Below the pieces are notes generated by a model. The model saw only the letters and a list, made by a program, of their open reading frames with translations. It had not been told where the DNA came from and ran no database searches. A program made the position numbers and the translations under genes. Shown here piece after piece: positions 26,778-35,194 of a stretch of 38,999 nt of DNA; positions within the stretch are counted from its first letter, which is position 1; each line of letters starts with the position of its first letter. This DNA comes from Alphaproteobacteria bacterium 41-28 (GTDB lineage: Bacteria > Pseudomonadota > Alphaproteobacteria > UBA9655): contig MKUL01000067.1 in NCBI GenBank assembly GCA_001897795.1, positions 5,849 through 44,847 on the forward strand, given 5' to 3'.

Positions 26778-27671
26778 TTAACGAAAATTGCGAGAATGGT
26801 ATAGTTCAATACCTGAGATTTCCATTAGCAAAGCTCTTTCGGCTTCATGTTCAAAAAGAAGATCAATAATTTGTTTTCGTGTATGGCACTCTAATTTTAA
26901 CCTCAAGGTATCTAAATAGCTTTCTATAGTTCTATAAGAAAGGTTCAATATAAGGCCAATTTCCTTAGCTGTTTTTCCTCTATAGAGCAACGATAAGCAT
27001 TGAATCTGTCTTTGAGAAAAAGAAATCCATTTCCCATTTAGATGTAAAGTAAATTTATGAGAGGAAGATAATTCCGAATTGATACATAGCTCTTTTGCAT
27101 CTTCAATAATGATTGGATTAGCATTCTTTCTGATTCTAATGTAAATATCCTTAGGAGCCTCTAAAATTTTTTTAGAAATTTTTTCTCTAAAATAATAAGC
27201 AAAGTTCTCTAAAAAACTTATATTATTCACATAAAAATTCATAATTTGAACGTTTTCTCGGTTGCTTGCAAAATGAAAAACTTCTTTATATTCTTCTTCA
27301 TATTTATATAAATCTATGGAATTCCAAAAATCCAAATTATATAAAAATTCAAGTAGCTTAATTTCTTTCGAAGGCGCCCCAGTAAAAATTGATTTTGTAA
27401 AATCGTTTCGATATAAATTACGAACCGTTACAAAGCCGTTTTGATCAAATAAATCATTTTGGAATTTTGTTTCGTACCATTGATCATTATTACAAAGAAA
27501 GATACCCTTCCCCCCTTCATAAAGACGAGAGTAAGTAAAAAATTGAATGCCTACACTTTTTAAGGGCTGGCAAAAACTATCTACTATACCGGTGAGCGAT
27601 TTTAAATACTCAAGAGTTTGAGAGGAGTTATTGGGTTCAAAGGTTTTTATAACACACCTCTCTTCGCTCAA
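26778..27671 (-). CDS. LuxR-type helix-turn-helix transcriptional regulator
   Basis: The 297-residue product has a C-terminal LuxR/GerE DNA-binding domain at about 215-282. The core reads FSQRQIQCLSLLYRGKTAKE and continues into an Ile-Gly-x-Ile-Leu-x-Leu-Ser-x-x-Thr-Ile-Glu-Ser-Tyr recognition helix. The N-terminal 200 residues are not recognised; they lack the obvious signature of acyl-homoserine-lactone domains and of response-regulator receivers. Size and layout resemble stand-alone LuxR-type regulators of intracellular bacteria. It lies 116 bp downstream of the MHS transporter on the same strand, and the two may be co-transcribed. Its targets are unknown; the dyads near 25.9 and 26.2 kb are candidates only by proximity. 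Confidence 0.85.
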   Translation of the reverse strand: MSEERCVIKTFEPNNSSQTLEYLKSLTGIVDSFCQPLKSVGIQFFTYSRLYEGGKGIFLCNNDQWYETKFQNDLFDQNGFVTVRNLYRNDFTKSIFTGAPSKEIKLLEFLYNLDFWNSIDLYKYEEEYKEVFHFASNRENVQIMNFYVNNISFLENFAYYFREKISKKILEAPKDIYIRIRKNANPIIIEDAKELCINSELSSSHKFTLHLNGKWISFSQRQIQCLSLLYRGKTAKEIGLILNLSYRTIESYLDTLRLKLECHTRKQIIDLLFEHEAERALLMEISGIELYHSRNFR

Positions 27672-27787
27672 AAATAGTTTAGAACAAACTTTCCTCTAAT
27701 TACAATGACACCAAATAAACTCTCTAACACATTGTAAAATTTAAACATCTACTGACAATTATTTGATTAATACTTAAATGTGAGGAA

Positions 27788-29065
27788 TTAATTGTATTTC
27801 AATGACCACTTATCTAATTTTTGTGGTGAAGTTTTTAATAATCCCCATAAAGCTAATAATCCCACAAAGGTAATCATTAACCCTACAAACTTAATCTCTC
27901 TAAATTCTTGTACTATCCAAGTTGCTAAAAGAGGCGATATCCCCCCAAAAAATATATTAGAAAAGCTTAAAACAAGTGAAACTCCTCGACATCGAACCTG
28001 AGGAGGAAAAGTTTGAGCAAAAAAAGCAGCTTCCCCACCGTAAAAAGTACCTAAAGCAAGAGCAAAAAATATCTGGGATAAAAGATTTAGTTGAAGGTGA
28101 GAAAGAGACATTGTTAAGAATAAAGGATAGGTTAAGAGAGACGCAACAATGATACTTACAGATAAAAGCTTTTGACGACCATACTTGTCTGATAAATATC
28201 CTCCGAAAGGAATCACAATAGCAATTAGAGCACTCATAGCACTTGTCACGAGAAGAGAAGTTCCAGAAGAAACCGTATGCTCTTGAATAAAATAATTTGG
28301 AATAAAAACAAGAAATATGTAAAAACAAACATTACCGAAAGCATACACGAACACAACAGAGATTACGGGAATAATGTATGAATTAAATTTTTTAAAAGAG
28401 AACGCACTAGAAGATTCTGAGACAAATTCCTTGAATGTATTTGTTTCCTCTAGATTATGCCGAAAATATAATGCCAAAATCGCAAGCCCTATACTTGCAA
28501 TAAAAGGAAGTCGCCAACCCCAAGAAAGATAACTGGATTGATTCAAAAATGTATTTGTACCCCATCCAGCTAATGTGCCTAATAAAACACCCACTAAGCA
28601 TCCAACATCAACCCAACTACTATAAAACCCTTTTTGTTTTTGGGGAGCATGCTCAAACAAAAAAACCATCGAGCTTCCATACTCTCCCCCCATTGCAAAT
28701 CCCTGAATTAACCGGGTAAGAATTAAGAAATAAGGAGCTAACGCCCCAATTTGATAATAAGCTGGTAGCATTCCTATACAGATTGTTGGGATAGCCATCA
28801 AGAGAATTGAAAGCAGTAAAGTCGTTTTTCGACCCTTCTTATCTCCTATATACCCAAGGACTAAAGAACCAAGAGGCCGCATAATAAATCCAGCAGCAAA
28901 AATTCCGTAAATTTTAAGCATTGCAACTTGAGAAGTACTTTCAGGGAAAAAAAGTTGACTTAATGTGCTCGCAAAAGCTCCAAACAAAGCAAAATCGTAC
29001 CATTCAAAAGCATTTCCAATAACCCCAGAAAATACATTTTTTAGATTTTCATTTTCTAAATTCAT
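27788..29065 (-). CDS. MFS transporter of the metabolite:proton symporter (MHS, ProP-like) type
   Basis: The 425-residue protein has about twelve hydrophobic segments and the MHS-type opening GNAFEWYDFALFGAFAS near residue 17. The MFS loop motif Gly-x-x-x-Asp-Lys-Lys-Gly-Arg-Lys occurs after the second helix (about 72-81). The segment ILTRLIQGFAMGGEYGSS near 113-130 is characteristic of proline/betaine, dicarboxylate and related proton symporters. A second Asp-Lys-Tyr-Gly-Arg loop lies mid-protein, as expected from the two-fold MFS fold. It sits in the inner membrane. The substrate is undetermined, but intracellular bacteria often use such carriers to import host osmolytes or organic acids. 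No strong ribosome binding site precedes the ATG at 29065. Confidence 0.9.
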   Translation of the reverse strand: MNLENENLKNVFSGVIGNAFEWYDFALFGAFASTLSQLFFPESTSQVAMLKIYGIFAAGFIMRPLGSLVLGYIGDKKGRKTTLLLSILLMAIPTICIGMLPAYYQIGALAPYFLILTRLIQGFAMGGEYGSSMVFLFEHAPQKQKGFYSSWVDVGCLVGVLLGTLAGWGTNTFLNQSSYLSWGWRLPFIASIGLAILALYFRHNLEETNTFKEFVSESSSAFSFKKFNSYIIPVISVVFVYAFGNVCFYIFLVFIPNYFIQEHTVSSGTSLLVTSAMSALIAIVIPFGGYLSDKYGRQKLLSVSIIVASLLTYPLFLTMSLSHLQLNLLSQIFFALALGTFYGGEAAFFAQTFPPQVRCRGVSLVLSFSNIFFGGISPLLATWIVQEFREIKFVGLMITFVGLLALWGLLKTSPQKLDKWSLKYN

Positions 29066-29249
29066 ACATTTATTTTTATAATTTTATTATTGTTTTCACT
29101 GGAATGCCTCAAGCTTCGTGAATAGCTAATCCTTTCAGTCTACCTTCAGGAACTTATTTTTTAAATACCAAAATAATACAAAGCGATCCTTAGTCAGGAG
29201 CCGCCACGCTCTAATTTTCAAGGAAGGCTCCTCAAACGTTATGTGTGTT

Positions 29250-29271
29250 GATGATAATTTGATGATAGTAA
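29250..29271 (+). repeat. Tandem 11-bp arm repeat, copy C
   Basis: TGATGATAATT followed by TGATGATAGTA, starting 103 bp before core C. The DNA between arm and core is more diverged from copies A, B and D than those are from one another. The rest of 29066-29249 is AT-rich without a gene. Confidence 0.6.
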
Positions 29272-29352
29272 AATTTTGATCTGACAAGTGACCTATAATA
29301 TTTGATCGATAATCAATGACTTAAGTTCACATTATAGTCTTGTTCTGAGAAG

Positions 29353-29399
29353 ATTCGTAATCAGTAGGTCGGTTGTTCGATTCACCTCTTCGGCACCAG
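29353..29399 (+). repeat. 3' half of tRNA-Thr(CGU), putative attachment site, copy C
   Basis: The 47 bases match copy A except for one base in the T stem (GGGTG to GGTTG), which would weaken the stem. It has the same orientation, the same encoded CCA and no 5' tRNA half. Confidence 0.8.
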
Positions 29400-29445
29400 G
29401 GTTTATAAGGGTTTTCGAAGTATAAGAATGAAGGTGTAAAAATAA

Positions 29446-29467
29446 TTTTCACCAAATTTTCACCAAC
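29446..29467 (+). repeat. Perfect tandem 11-bp repeat downstream of core C
   Basis: ATTTTCACCAA twice in a row, starting 47 bp after the core, the same offset as the related ATTGTC(T/A)CCA(A/C) pair after core A. Confidence 0.6.
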
Positions 29468-29518
29468 GTAGCAAAAATAAAACGGAGTTACTTTTTTACG
29501 GAATTCAACTCTTAAGAT

Positions 29519-30022
29519 TTAATCAAGGGCTCGAATTGTAGGGGAGGATTGCCAATTTTTTTGTTCATAAAGACGAATAACAGTATGAGCTAAAATCTTT
29601 CTGGCAATACGATTTGTTAGATACCAAAGTTTCTGAGCGCGAATCTTTTCAATTTGAAACCTATCTGTAGACTGTCCTATAATTGTTTCAATAAGACGTC
29701 GAGTTGATACCAGCCACTTCAAGAAGCTCTGGCTTCGCGCCTCCTGCATATTCAAGCATAGGGCAGTTTGCAAATTAATCCCCGTGAAATAATGCAGTTC
29801 TTCTTGAAAATCAACTCCACTTAAGCCTTTATCAACACTTATCATTCCATAAATTTCTTTAACTAAATCCCACAATGATTCCCTTTCACCAGTATGAGCT
29901 TGCGTAACTATAAGGCCAGCAATAAGCCCTTCAGAGTTGATTAAGTGATTTCCCTTTGAATCCATAATACCCTTCATCCTTAGAAGCACACTATCCATAA
30001 GTTGCCTCTCCTTCGAATACAC
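29519..30022 (-). pseudogene. IS982-family transposase, 5'-truncated
   Basis: The 167-residue frame corresponds to the C-terminal half of an IS982-type DDE transposase. It contains EGLIAGLIVTQAHTGERESL, a Val-Asp-Lys-Gly second catalytic aspartate, GINLQTALCLNMQEARS, and RRLIETIIGQSTDRFQIEKI with the catalytic glutamate. IS982 transposases are usually close to 300 residues, and the first catalytic aspartate with the N-terminal part is missing, so the fragment cannot be active. The first 20 or so residues from the ATG at 30022 do not look like the family and are probably read-in. It lies just inside the interval that begins at core C. Confidence 0.72.
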
Positions 30023-30047
30023 CCAAATAAAAAAGTCTTTAAAGTAG

Positions 30048-30076
30048 TTGACATTGGAAAAAAGATGTTTTTTAAT
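30048..30076 (+). promoter_or_regulatory. Sigma-70-type promoter of the LRR protein gene
   Basis: A consensus -35 box TTGACA (30048-30053), a 17-base spacer and TTTAAT (30071-30076, five of six matches to the -10 box). Transcription would start near 30083, giving a leader of under 40 bases before the ATG at 30121. Confidence 0.65.
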
Positions 30077-30120
30077 CCCATCTAAATAAATAAAATAAAA
30101 ATATTTTAAAAACAGGGTAT

Positions 30121-33100
30121 ATGCTCAAAAAACTTATTTCTTATTTAGTTATTTTTTCCATTCTTTTTGTAGATAGTGCCTCTTGTATGCAAGAAGCTGA
30201 GGAGCATGAACATCTCCTTCCAGGGCGCCGCCTTTCTTTAGATCATCCTCAACCACACAATCCGCCCGACGCCCCAGAAGCTAGGGAAACGGATGCTTCA
30301 TACCCCCAGGGAGATAACGCAGAGACACGAAATAGTCCTGCTCCTCAACCTTTCGTTAGGCCTCTCCCGTTACCTGAAAAAGAGGGAGATTCTCTTCCTT
30401 CCCAAGGAAGTCCTGAACCTGTCGTACCCCTCCCTTCCGAAGGTGACGGAGAAAAAGTTAGACCCCAAAGATCTCTTCTTATTGTTGAAGAAAAGGAAGA
30501 AATTAGACCCTTTGTGTCTCTTTCATCTGTTGAAGAAGATGAAGAAAAAGTTGAAGCTCCTTCCTTTACTGAAGAAGGCGAGAATAGTTTCGTTGTCTTA
30601 CCTGATCATGGATCTCAGTTAAAATTGCATCCTGTAGAAGGAGCTCCTCTCCTAGAAGATTCACTCATTCAAGAAACTCCTTCTCAGAAATATTTACGGC
30701 TTCTCAGAATCAACCCTCAGGATTTAACCCCCGAAGAAATCGAAGACTTGCAAACAATTCTGAGAATTGAGGGAAGCTGGAAAAATTATGTTGTTTGGGC
30801 AAATTTGGAAGCCCTTCTTCATAAATCCGTCTTTGCCTTAACCACGAATAAACACGCCATCAATAAAAGAAAACAGAAAACGTGCTGTGCCCCTTTATGG
30901 CTTCACGGTGGGCCCATTCCTTTAGATAGCTCCTCTGCCATCAACAGAAACGTCATCCTAAAGTCCTTCGGGAGTTCTTTAGAAGAAGGTGTCATAGAGT
31001 CCATTCATACCATCCTCTTGGCCTTGATGGGGTATCAAGTTTATAAACTTATTCAATCAGGTGAATGGACGACGGACTTCGGTTCCCTCGTGAGTTTTTA
31101 TTTTATCGACGCAGATATTGTTAGCTACTTAGGAATGATTAGAACACTTCATGAGTCTCCTGAGTTATTTGCACTTCTTGGGGTTCCGCTTGTCTATGCC
31201 GTTGCTAAAACCTTATATAATTATTGGCAAATCTCTGAACCAACGGACAAAGCTGTTGGTGAAGATATAGAAGGTCTCACCAATCGGTCCCCCAAATGGG
31301 ACTCTGTGATCTTTAATATCCTCTCTGTCATACCTTTTGTTTCTTCTCTATTAAATTTTCATCCCCTCAAAAGAAAAATTCCAGCGATTACAACCCTCAT
31401 TCTGTGGGAGGGGAGACTTCCTCCAGAAGCCCGAGAAAATGCCTTTACGGCCCTCTCCCAATTAGCGCATACCCGTAAGGGACTTAGCCAGATGACAGCC
31501 ATTGAGAGTCTTTATCATCTGTCGCAGGGCATGCATCTAAAGAATTTAATTCAGAGGCCTCATGATGTGGAAGATCTGTTACACATAAAGCTACGAGCCT
31601 TTCATGCTTTGAAGGAGATTTATCAAGACCTTCCCACAATTTCTCTTAACAAATTCAGAACAGCGGTTCTTTTATGGGAGATGGGGCAAAGTCCTTCTTG
31701 GTTTATTTCTATCATAGAGCCTGCCAACAAAGTGATTCGGGCCGTTTTTTATTGGTATGTACTTTATGGACTCATTGATGTTCTGTATAAATATATCACC
31801 TGTCCTTTCGAATATCTCGAGAAGTTTTCATGGGTAGGGGGTCTTGAACCCTATGCCAGCGACTATAGCAAGGAGTGTTTTGATGCCCAAGTCAAAGCTT
31901 TTAATACTCTTCCAGGTCAGCCCGCATACACCCTCGTTGGCGATTTAGGCCGCTATCATTTTCCCGGACCTTATGATTTAGACCTTTCCAATAAGGGCAT
32001 TCAGGGGCCTGTTATTGCAGACATCGTGGAAGGATTCAAAAAGGCAAATGTTCCCTTAAAGTCTTTGGATGTGAGCCATAATGCGATTACAAATTCCTCA
32101 GATATTGCTAGAATTTTTGAGGCCTTGCCACTAGAGATTATAAATCTAAGTATGGAGTTTATTAATCGTGATAATGGATACTCCTCATCTCATCACTTTT
32201 TAGAATTAGGGCGACTGACGGGGCTTCAAAGCTTCGATATATCGAATACTGCCCTTTCTCCGGATAATATTGGGGCCATAGGACAGGCCCTGCAAAACCT
32301 CCCTTATCTCAAAGAGTTAAGGCTAGGGTGGGATAGCTACTATGGGGAACTGAATACAAATATAGCTCAAATTGCCCAATCTTTTAAGCCTTCTTTGATC
32401 ATTCTCGACCTTGGTGGATTTGACCTTAGTTCCGATCTTGAAGGGCAAATCGCCCTTGGAAATTCTTTAGCTCAAATCCCCACCTTAAAAGAGCTTTATT
32501 TGGGATTCACTGGGATTGGTGGAAATGATCAAACAAATACGACGCTTAATGAAGCAGCAACTATTGCTCTGGCTCATGGAATCTCCGCCCAACAGAATTT
32601 GTGTATTTTAGATCTAAGCAATAATTTTATAGGAAAAAAGGATGCAAGTTTTCTCCTTAGCTCTCTTCCTCCTTCCTTAACTGATTTAGATGTAAGTGAT
32701 AACGAAATTTACTACCAAGGTGACGTTAAGGCTCTTGCTCAAGCAGTTCAGCAGATGTCTGAGCTTACCTCTTTTAAGATAGATGATAATCAACTTCGAA
32801 ACTCTCCAGATTTATTAAAGGCTCTTCAAAAAAAACAAAAATTAACTATCCTTGAGTTATCCCAGAACTTTTTTAATGATACCATCCAATTAAGAGATCT
32901 TCTACAAACAACGCCTAACCTTGAAACGCTTAAATTTTCAAATAATCAGCTGACCAAAGGATCAATATTAGTTCCTGCCTTATCAACCTTGGGGAAGCTT
33001 AAAAGTCTTGATTTGGGGGGGAATAATTTTACAACCGCTGACCGTGTAAGCCTTTGGCAGGCAACCTCATATCTCACCAAAATTCCCTTTTATCTTGATG

Positions 33101-34545
33101 AAGATCTAAACTTTGCATCAACCTATTTAAAGAGCTTTAATTCCACAACAACTCGTTTGGACTTACCAAGACTTATTCCAAATGATCCCTCAGCTTTGGG
33201 AACCATCATGCCTCAAGTTGTTGATCTTTTTCCAAACTTAAGAGAGCTAGATTTATCGTACAACTTTATATTCGGTGTAGGTTATAATAACACACCCATA
33301 ATTGGGGGAATACAGGCTCTCATTACCTATTTGCCACACCTCACTACTCTTCAATCCCTGAGAATGTCATTTGCTACTGATAATCTTTATCATATTACCC
33401 CACCAGAAGAGCTCATAACTTTCCCTCAAATTATAGGCCAACTTCCAAACTTACAAAACATCGATTTTTCAGATACTCCCTTCTTATTCGCTAATTCCTT
33501 AGGCAAAGGCCTAGAAAACATTCATTCTTTAACATCGATAAATCTTACTTTTTGCTGGTACAATTTTTTTGAAGCACCAGATACTTGGCAAGGAGGCATT
33601 CAACTCATACAGGGATTACAGGCGCAACCCCATCTTATCCATTTGAAGTTATCAGGAAATCAAATAGGCTCATCTTCAGGTAGTAAAGATCCCAATTCAA
33701 CCCTTGCCTTAGCCAAGGGCCTCAATTCCTGGCCTCATCTTCAATCCCTCGGCCTTGGGAATTGCAGAATAGGATATGAAGATCCAAGCAGTGCTTCTCT
33801 TTTCCTCGAGAAATTGGCAGACTTAGCAGGAACAGTTAACAAACAAGGAAGAACACTTGAGGTTGAACTTTTCAATGGAATAGAAAATGTGGCCTGGACA
33901 CAGGGTGCTGGAGTTCTTCAAACTTTGACGCAACAGAAAATTGAAAATGCTTGTGCGCGGGAGCTGTGTACAGGAGATCCCATTTCCAAACCCGCACCAT
34001 CGGAAACGCACGCTCGTGGCTTTCAAAGAGAGAGGAACACACTAGAAAGCTCTCTTCTCGTTGCCACCTCTGATGCCGTCAGCTCTCATCAAGTCCCCTG
34101 GTATTCACCTGCCAAGTGGATTATGGCTTGGAAATCCTTTTGGCAAGGATCTCCTCAAGCTATTGACATGACAAATCTGCAAGTGGAAGAGCTCGTCAGA
34201 TTTAAGGAGAGATGTGACCGCCTCATCGCTAAAGCTAATACCCGGAGCGCCGATAGATGGTATCGTTTTAGCTTAGAGGATTTACGTGAGGATGTTGAAG
34301 AGATCGTAAAAAATCCGAGGCTGATCAACAAGGATACTCTGAAGCATTTTTTTAGGCGGTTAGATGGAATTGATAGAGATTTTCTGGGGAAACCTCTATT
34401 AAAAAAACCGTCCTTCTTTGCAACGTCGACCCCCATTGAAATGCCATTGACAGAGTTAAAAACGATGACTGAGTTATGTTCTGTTTCAATGCCTTTAGTG
34501 GGAAGTGGCCCCGCTCCCTTGGCTTTGGGTGTCAATACGTATTGA
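30121..34545 (+). CDS. Large exported membrane-associated leucine-rich-repeat protein
   Basis: The 1474-residue protein starts with a signal peptide (1-22) similar to that of the 1368-residue protein at 7741. Residues 23-185 are a Pro/Glu-rich low-complexity stretch. Residues about 280-560 contain several hydrophobic segments that may span a membrane. From about 615 to 1270 there are many leucine-rich repeats of the ribonuclease-inhibitor kind, for example ILDLSNNFIGKKDASFLL and LKSLDLGGNNFTTADRVSLW. Residues 1330-1474 form a helical, charged tail of unknown type. AGGG precedes the ATG by about 6 bases and a good promoter lies upstream. It is the sole intact gene between attachment copies C and D. 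LRRs suggest protein binding, likely at the host interface; no catalytic domain is recognised. Confidence 0.88.
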   Translation: MLKKLISYLVIFSILFVDSASCMQEAEEHEHLLPGRRLSLDHPQPHNPPDAPEARETDASYPQGDNAETRNSPAPQPFVRPLPLPEKEGDSLPSQGSPEPVVPLPSEGDGEKVRPQRSLLIVEEKEEIRPFVSLSSVEEDEEKVEAPSFTEEGENSFVVLPDHGSQLKLHPVEGAPLLEDSLIQETPSQKYLRLLRINPQDLTPEEIEDLQTILRIEGSWKNYVVWANLEALLHKSVFALTTNKHAINKRKQKTCCAPLWLHGGPIPLDSSSAINRNVILKSFGSSLEEGVIESIHTILLALMGYQVYKLIQSGEWTTDFGSLVSFYFIDADIVSYLGMIRTLHESPELFALLGVPLVYAVAKTLYNYWQISEPTDKAVGEDIEGLTNRSPKWDSVIFNILSVIPFVSSLLNFHPLKRKIPAITTLILWEGRLPPEARENAFTALSQLAHTRKGLSQMTAIESLYHLSQGMHLKNLIQRPHDVEDLLHIKLRAFHALKEIYQDLPTISLNKFRTAVLLWEMGQSPSWFISIIEPANKVIRAVFYWYVLYGLIDVLYKYITCPFEYLEKFSWVGGLEPYASDYSKECFDAQVKAFNTLPGQPAYTLVGDLGRYHFPGPYDLDLSNKGIQGPVIADIVEGFKKANVPLKSLDVSHNAITNSSDIARIFEALPLEIINLSMEFINRDNGYSSSHHFLELGRLTGLQSFDISNTALSPDNIGAIGQALQNLPYLKELRLGWDSYYGELNTNIAQIAQSFKPSLIILDLGGFDLSSDLEGQIALGNSLAQIPTLKELYLGFTGIGGNDQTNTTLNEAATIALAHGISAQQNLCILDLSNNFIGKKDASFLLSSLPPSLTDLDVSDNEIYYQGDVKALAQAVQQMSELTSFKIDDNQLRNSPDLLKALQKKQKLTILELSQNFFNDTIQLRDLLQTTPNLETLKFSNNQLTKGSILVPALSTLGKLKSLDLGGNNFTTADRVSLWQATSYLTKIPFYLDEDLNFASTYLKSFNSTTTRLDLPRLIPNDPSALGTIMPQVVDLFPNLRELDLSYNFIFGVGYNNTPIIGGIQALITYLPHLTTLQSLRMSFATDNLYHITPPEELITFPQIIGQLPNLQNIDFSDTPFLFANSLGKGLENIHSLTSINLTFCWYNFFEAPDTWQGGIQLIQGLQAQPHLIHLKLSGNQIGSSSGSKDPNSTLALAKGLNSWPHLQSLGLGNCRIGYEDPSSASLFLEKLADLAGTVNKQGRTLEVELFNGIENVAWTQGAGVLQTLTQQKIENACARELCTGDPISKPAPSETHARGFQRERNTLESSLLVATSDAVSSHQVPWYSPAKWIMAWKSFWQGSPQAIDMTNLQVEELVRFKERCDRLIAKANTRSADRWYRFSLEDLREDVEEIVKNPRLINKDTLKHFFRRLDGIDRDFLGKPLLKKPSFFATSTPIEMPLTELKTMTELCSVSMPLVGSGPAPLALGVNTY

Positions 34546-34618
34546 AAATGACCCAATTCTCCTCTTTCCCAATCAGAGAAAGCTTTGGAAAATTTTTTAG
34601 ATGAATGACGTTTTATGT

Positions 34619-34647
34619 TGATGATAATTTGAAATTTGATGATAATC
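34619..34647 (+). repeat. Arm repeat pair with 7-bp insertion, copy D
   Basis: TGATGATAATT (34619-34629), then 7 extra bases TGAAATT, then TGATGATAATC (34637-34647). The pair starts 110 bp before core D, that is 103 plus the 7-bp insertion. The flank upstream of it, from about 34549, matches the flank of copy B. Confidence 0.6.
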
Positions 34648-34728
34648 AAAATTTAGTAAGGAAGATAACCCAAAATAAATTGTTTATAATGAGTAACTTG
34701 ATAGAAAAATAAAAAAGGAACCTAGGAA

Positions 34729-34775
34729 GATTCGTAATCAGTAGGTCGGGTGTTCGATTCACCTCTTCGGCACCA
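34729..34775 (+). repeat. 3' half of tRNA-Thr(CGU), putative attachment site, copy D
   Basis: Identical over 47 bases to copies A and B, same orientation, preceded by cctaggaa as in copy A. Unlike the other three, no clean 11-bp tandem repeat follows at 44-47 bp; only a 7-bp GTGGTTG/GTGGTTT pair is seen at 34813-34826. Confidence 0.8.
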
Positions 34776-35194
34776 GGGGTTTTTCAGTATTTCCCTTTGA
34801 TTTAGAAGATTTGTGGTTGGTGGTTTGCGTTTACAAAACGTGGTAAAAATAGATCGGAATTAACCTCTGTTGATGATAATTTTTTAGATGATAAATTCTT
34901 GCATATGATATGCAAAACTGATTGTAATGGCAGCAGTCATCAACTTTTAGCTTGTAAAGTCTCCTATTAAAATCTTCTTATGGGGCTCTTCCTTTCTCTT
35001 TTAGATTTTGTTATCTTTGAGTCTACTTGATTCTATTTTATCTATCTTTCGTTACGTGTCTCAATCTTTGATATTCAAGACATAAAGCCCTATCCTATTG
35101 CACATTTCGTATTATACTTAATACAAAGGCTTTTCCGTTAAATAATCAACTTGGATTTAGCTAAAAAATATAAACTCTATTATTTATTATGTTA
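34776..35194. other. Gene-free stretch: decayed arm repeat, palindrome and IS1 debris
   Basis: TGATGATAATTT and a second GATGATAA at 34870-34895 resemble the arm repeats, but without a tRNA core after them. They are followed at once by a perfect palindrome TTGCATAT-G-ATATGCAA (34899-34915). The following 150 bases hold a transposase remnant, listed separately. No intact gene is seen. Confidence 0.45.
34915..35062 (+). pseudogene. Heavily decayed 3' end of an IS1-type transposase
   Basis: The DNA aligns by eye with the 3' end of the IS1 remnant at 8229-8360. Shared landmarks are taaagt.(a)cct, cttcttatgg, ttgttatc(t/c)tt, gactc-type text and ctattt(t/c)atctatcttt, ending in a common tgtctc. 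The reading frame is broken by stops and gaps, so only the nucleotide likeness remains. Confidence 0.45.

Noticed and set aside
29196..29233. Terminator made from AGGAGCC and GGCTCCT
   Set aside because: The 7-bp arms are 24 bases apart and no T-run follows, so chance pairing is as likely.
30293..30622. A Leu/Lys-rich 109-residue protein
   Set aside because: It is another frame of the Pro/Glu-rich head of the LRR protein; the repetitive codons there create open shadow frames.
3255..34775. Four complete tRNA genes
   Set aside because: Each copy lacks the D arm, the 5' acceptor strand and the 5' side of the anticodon stem; the preceding bases cannot pair with the 3' anticodon strand.
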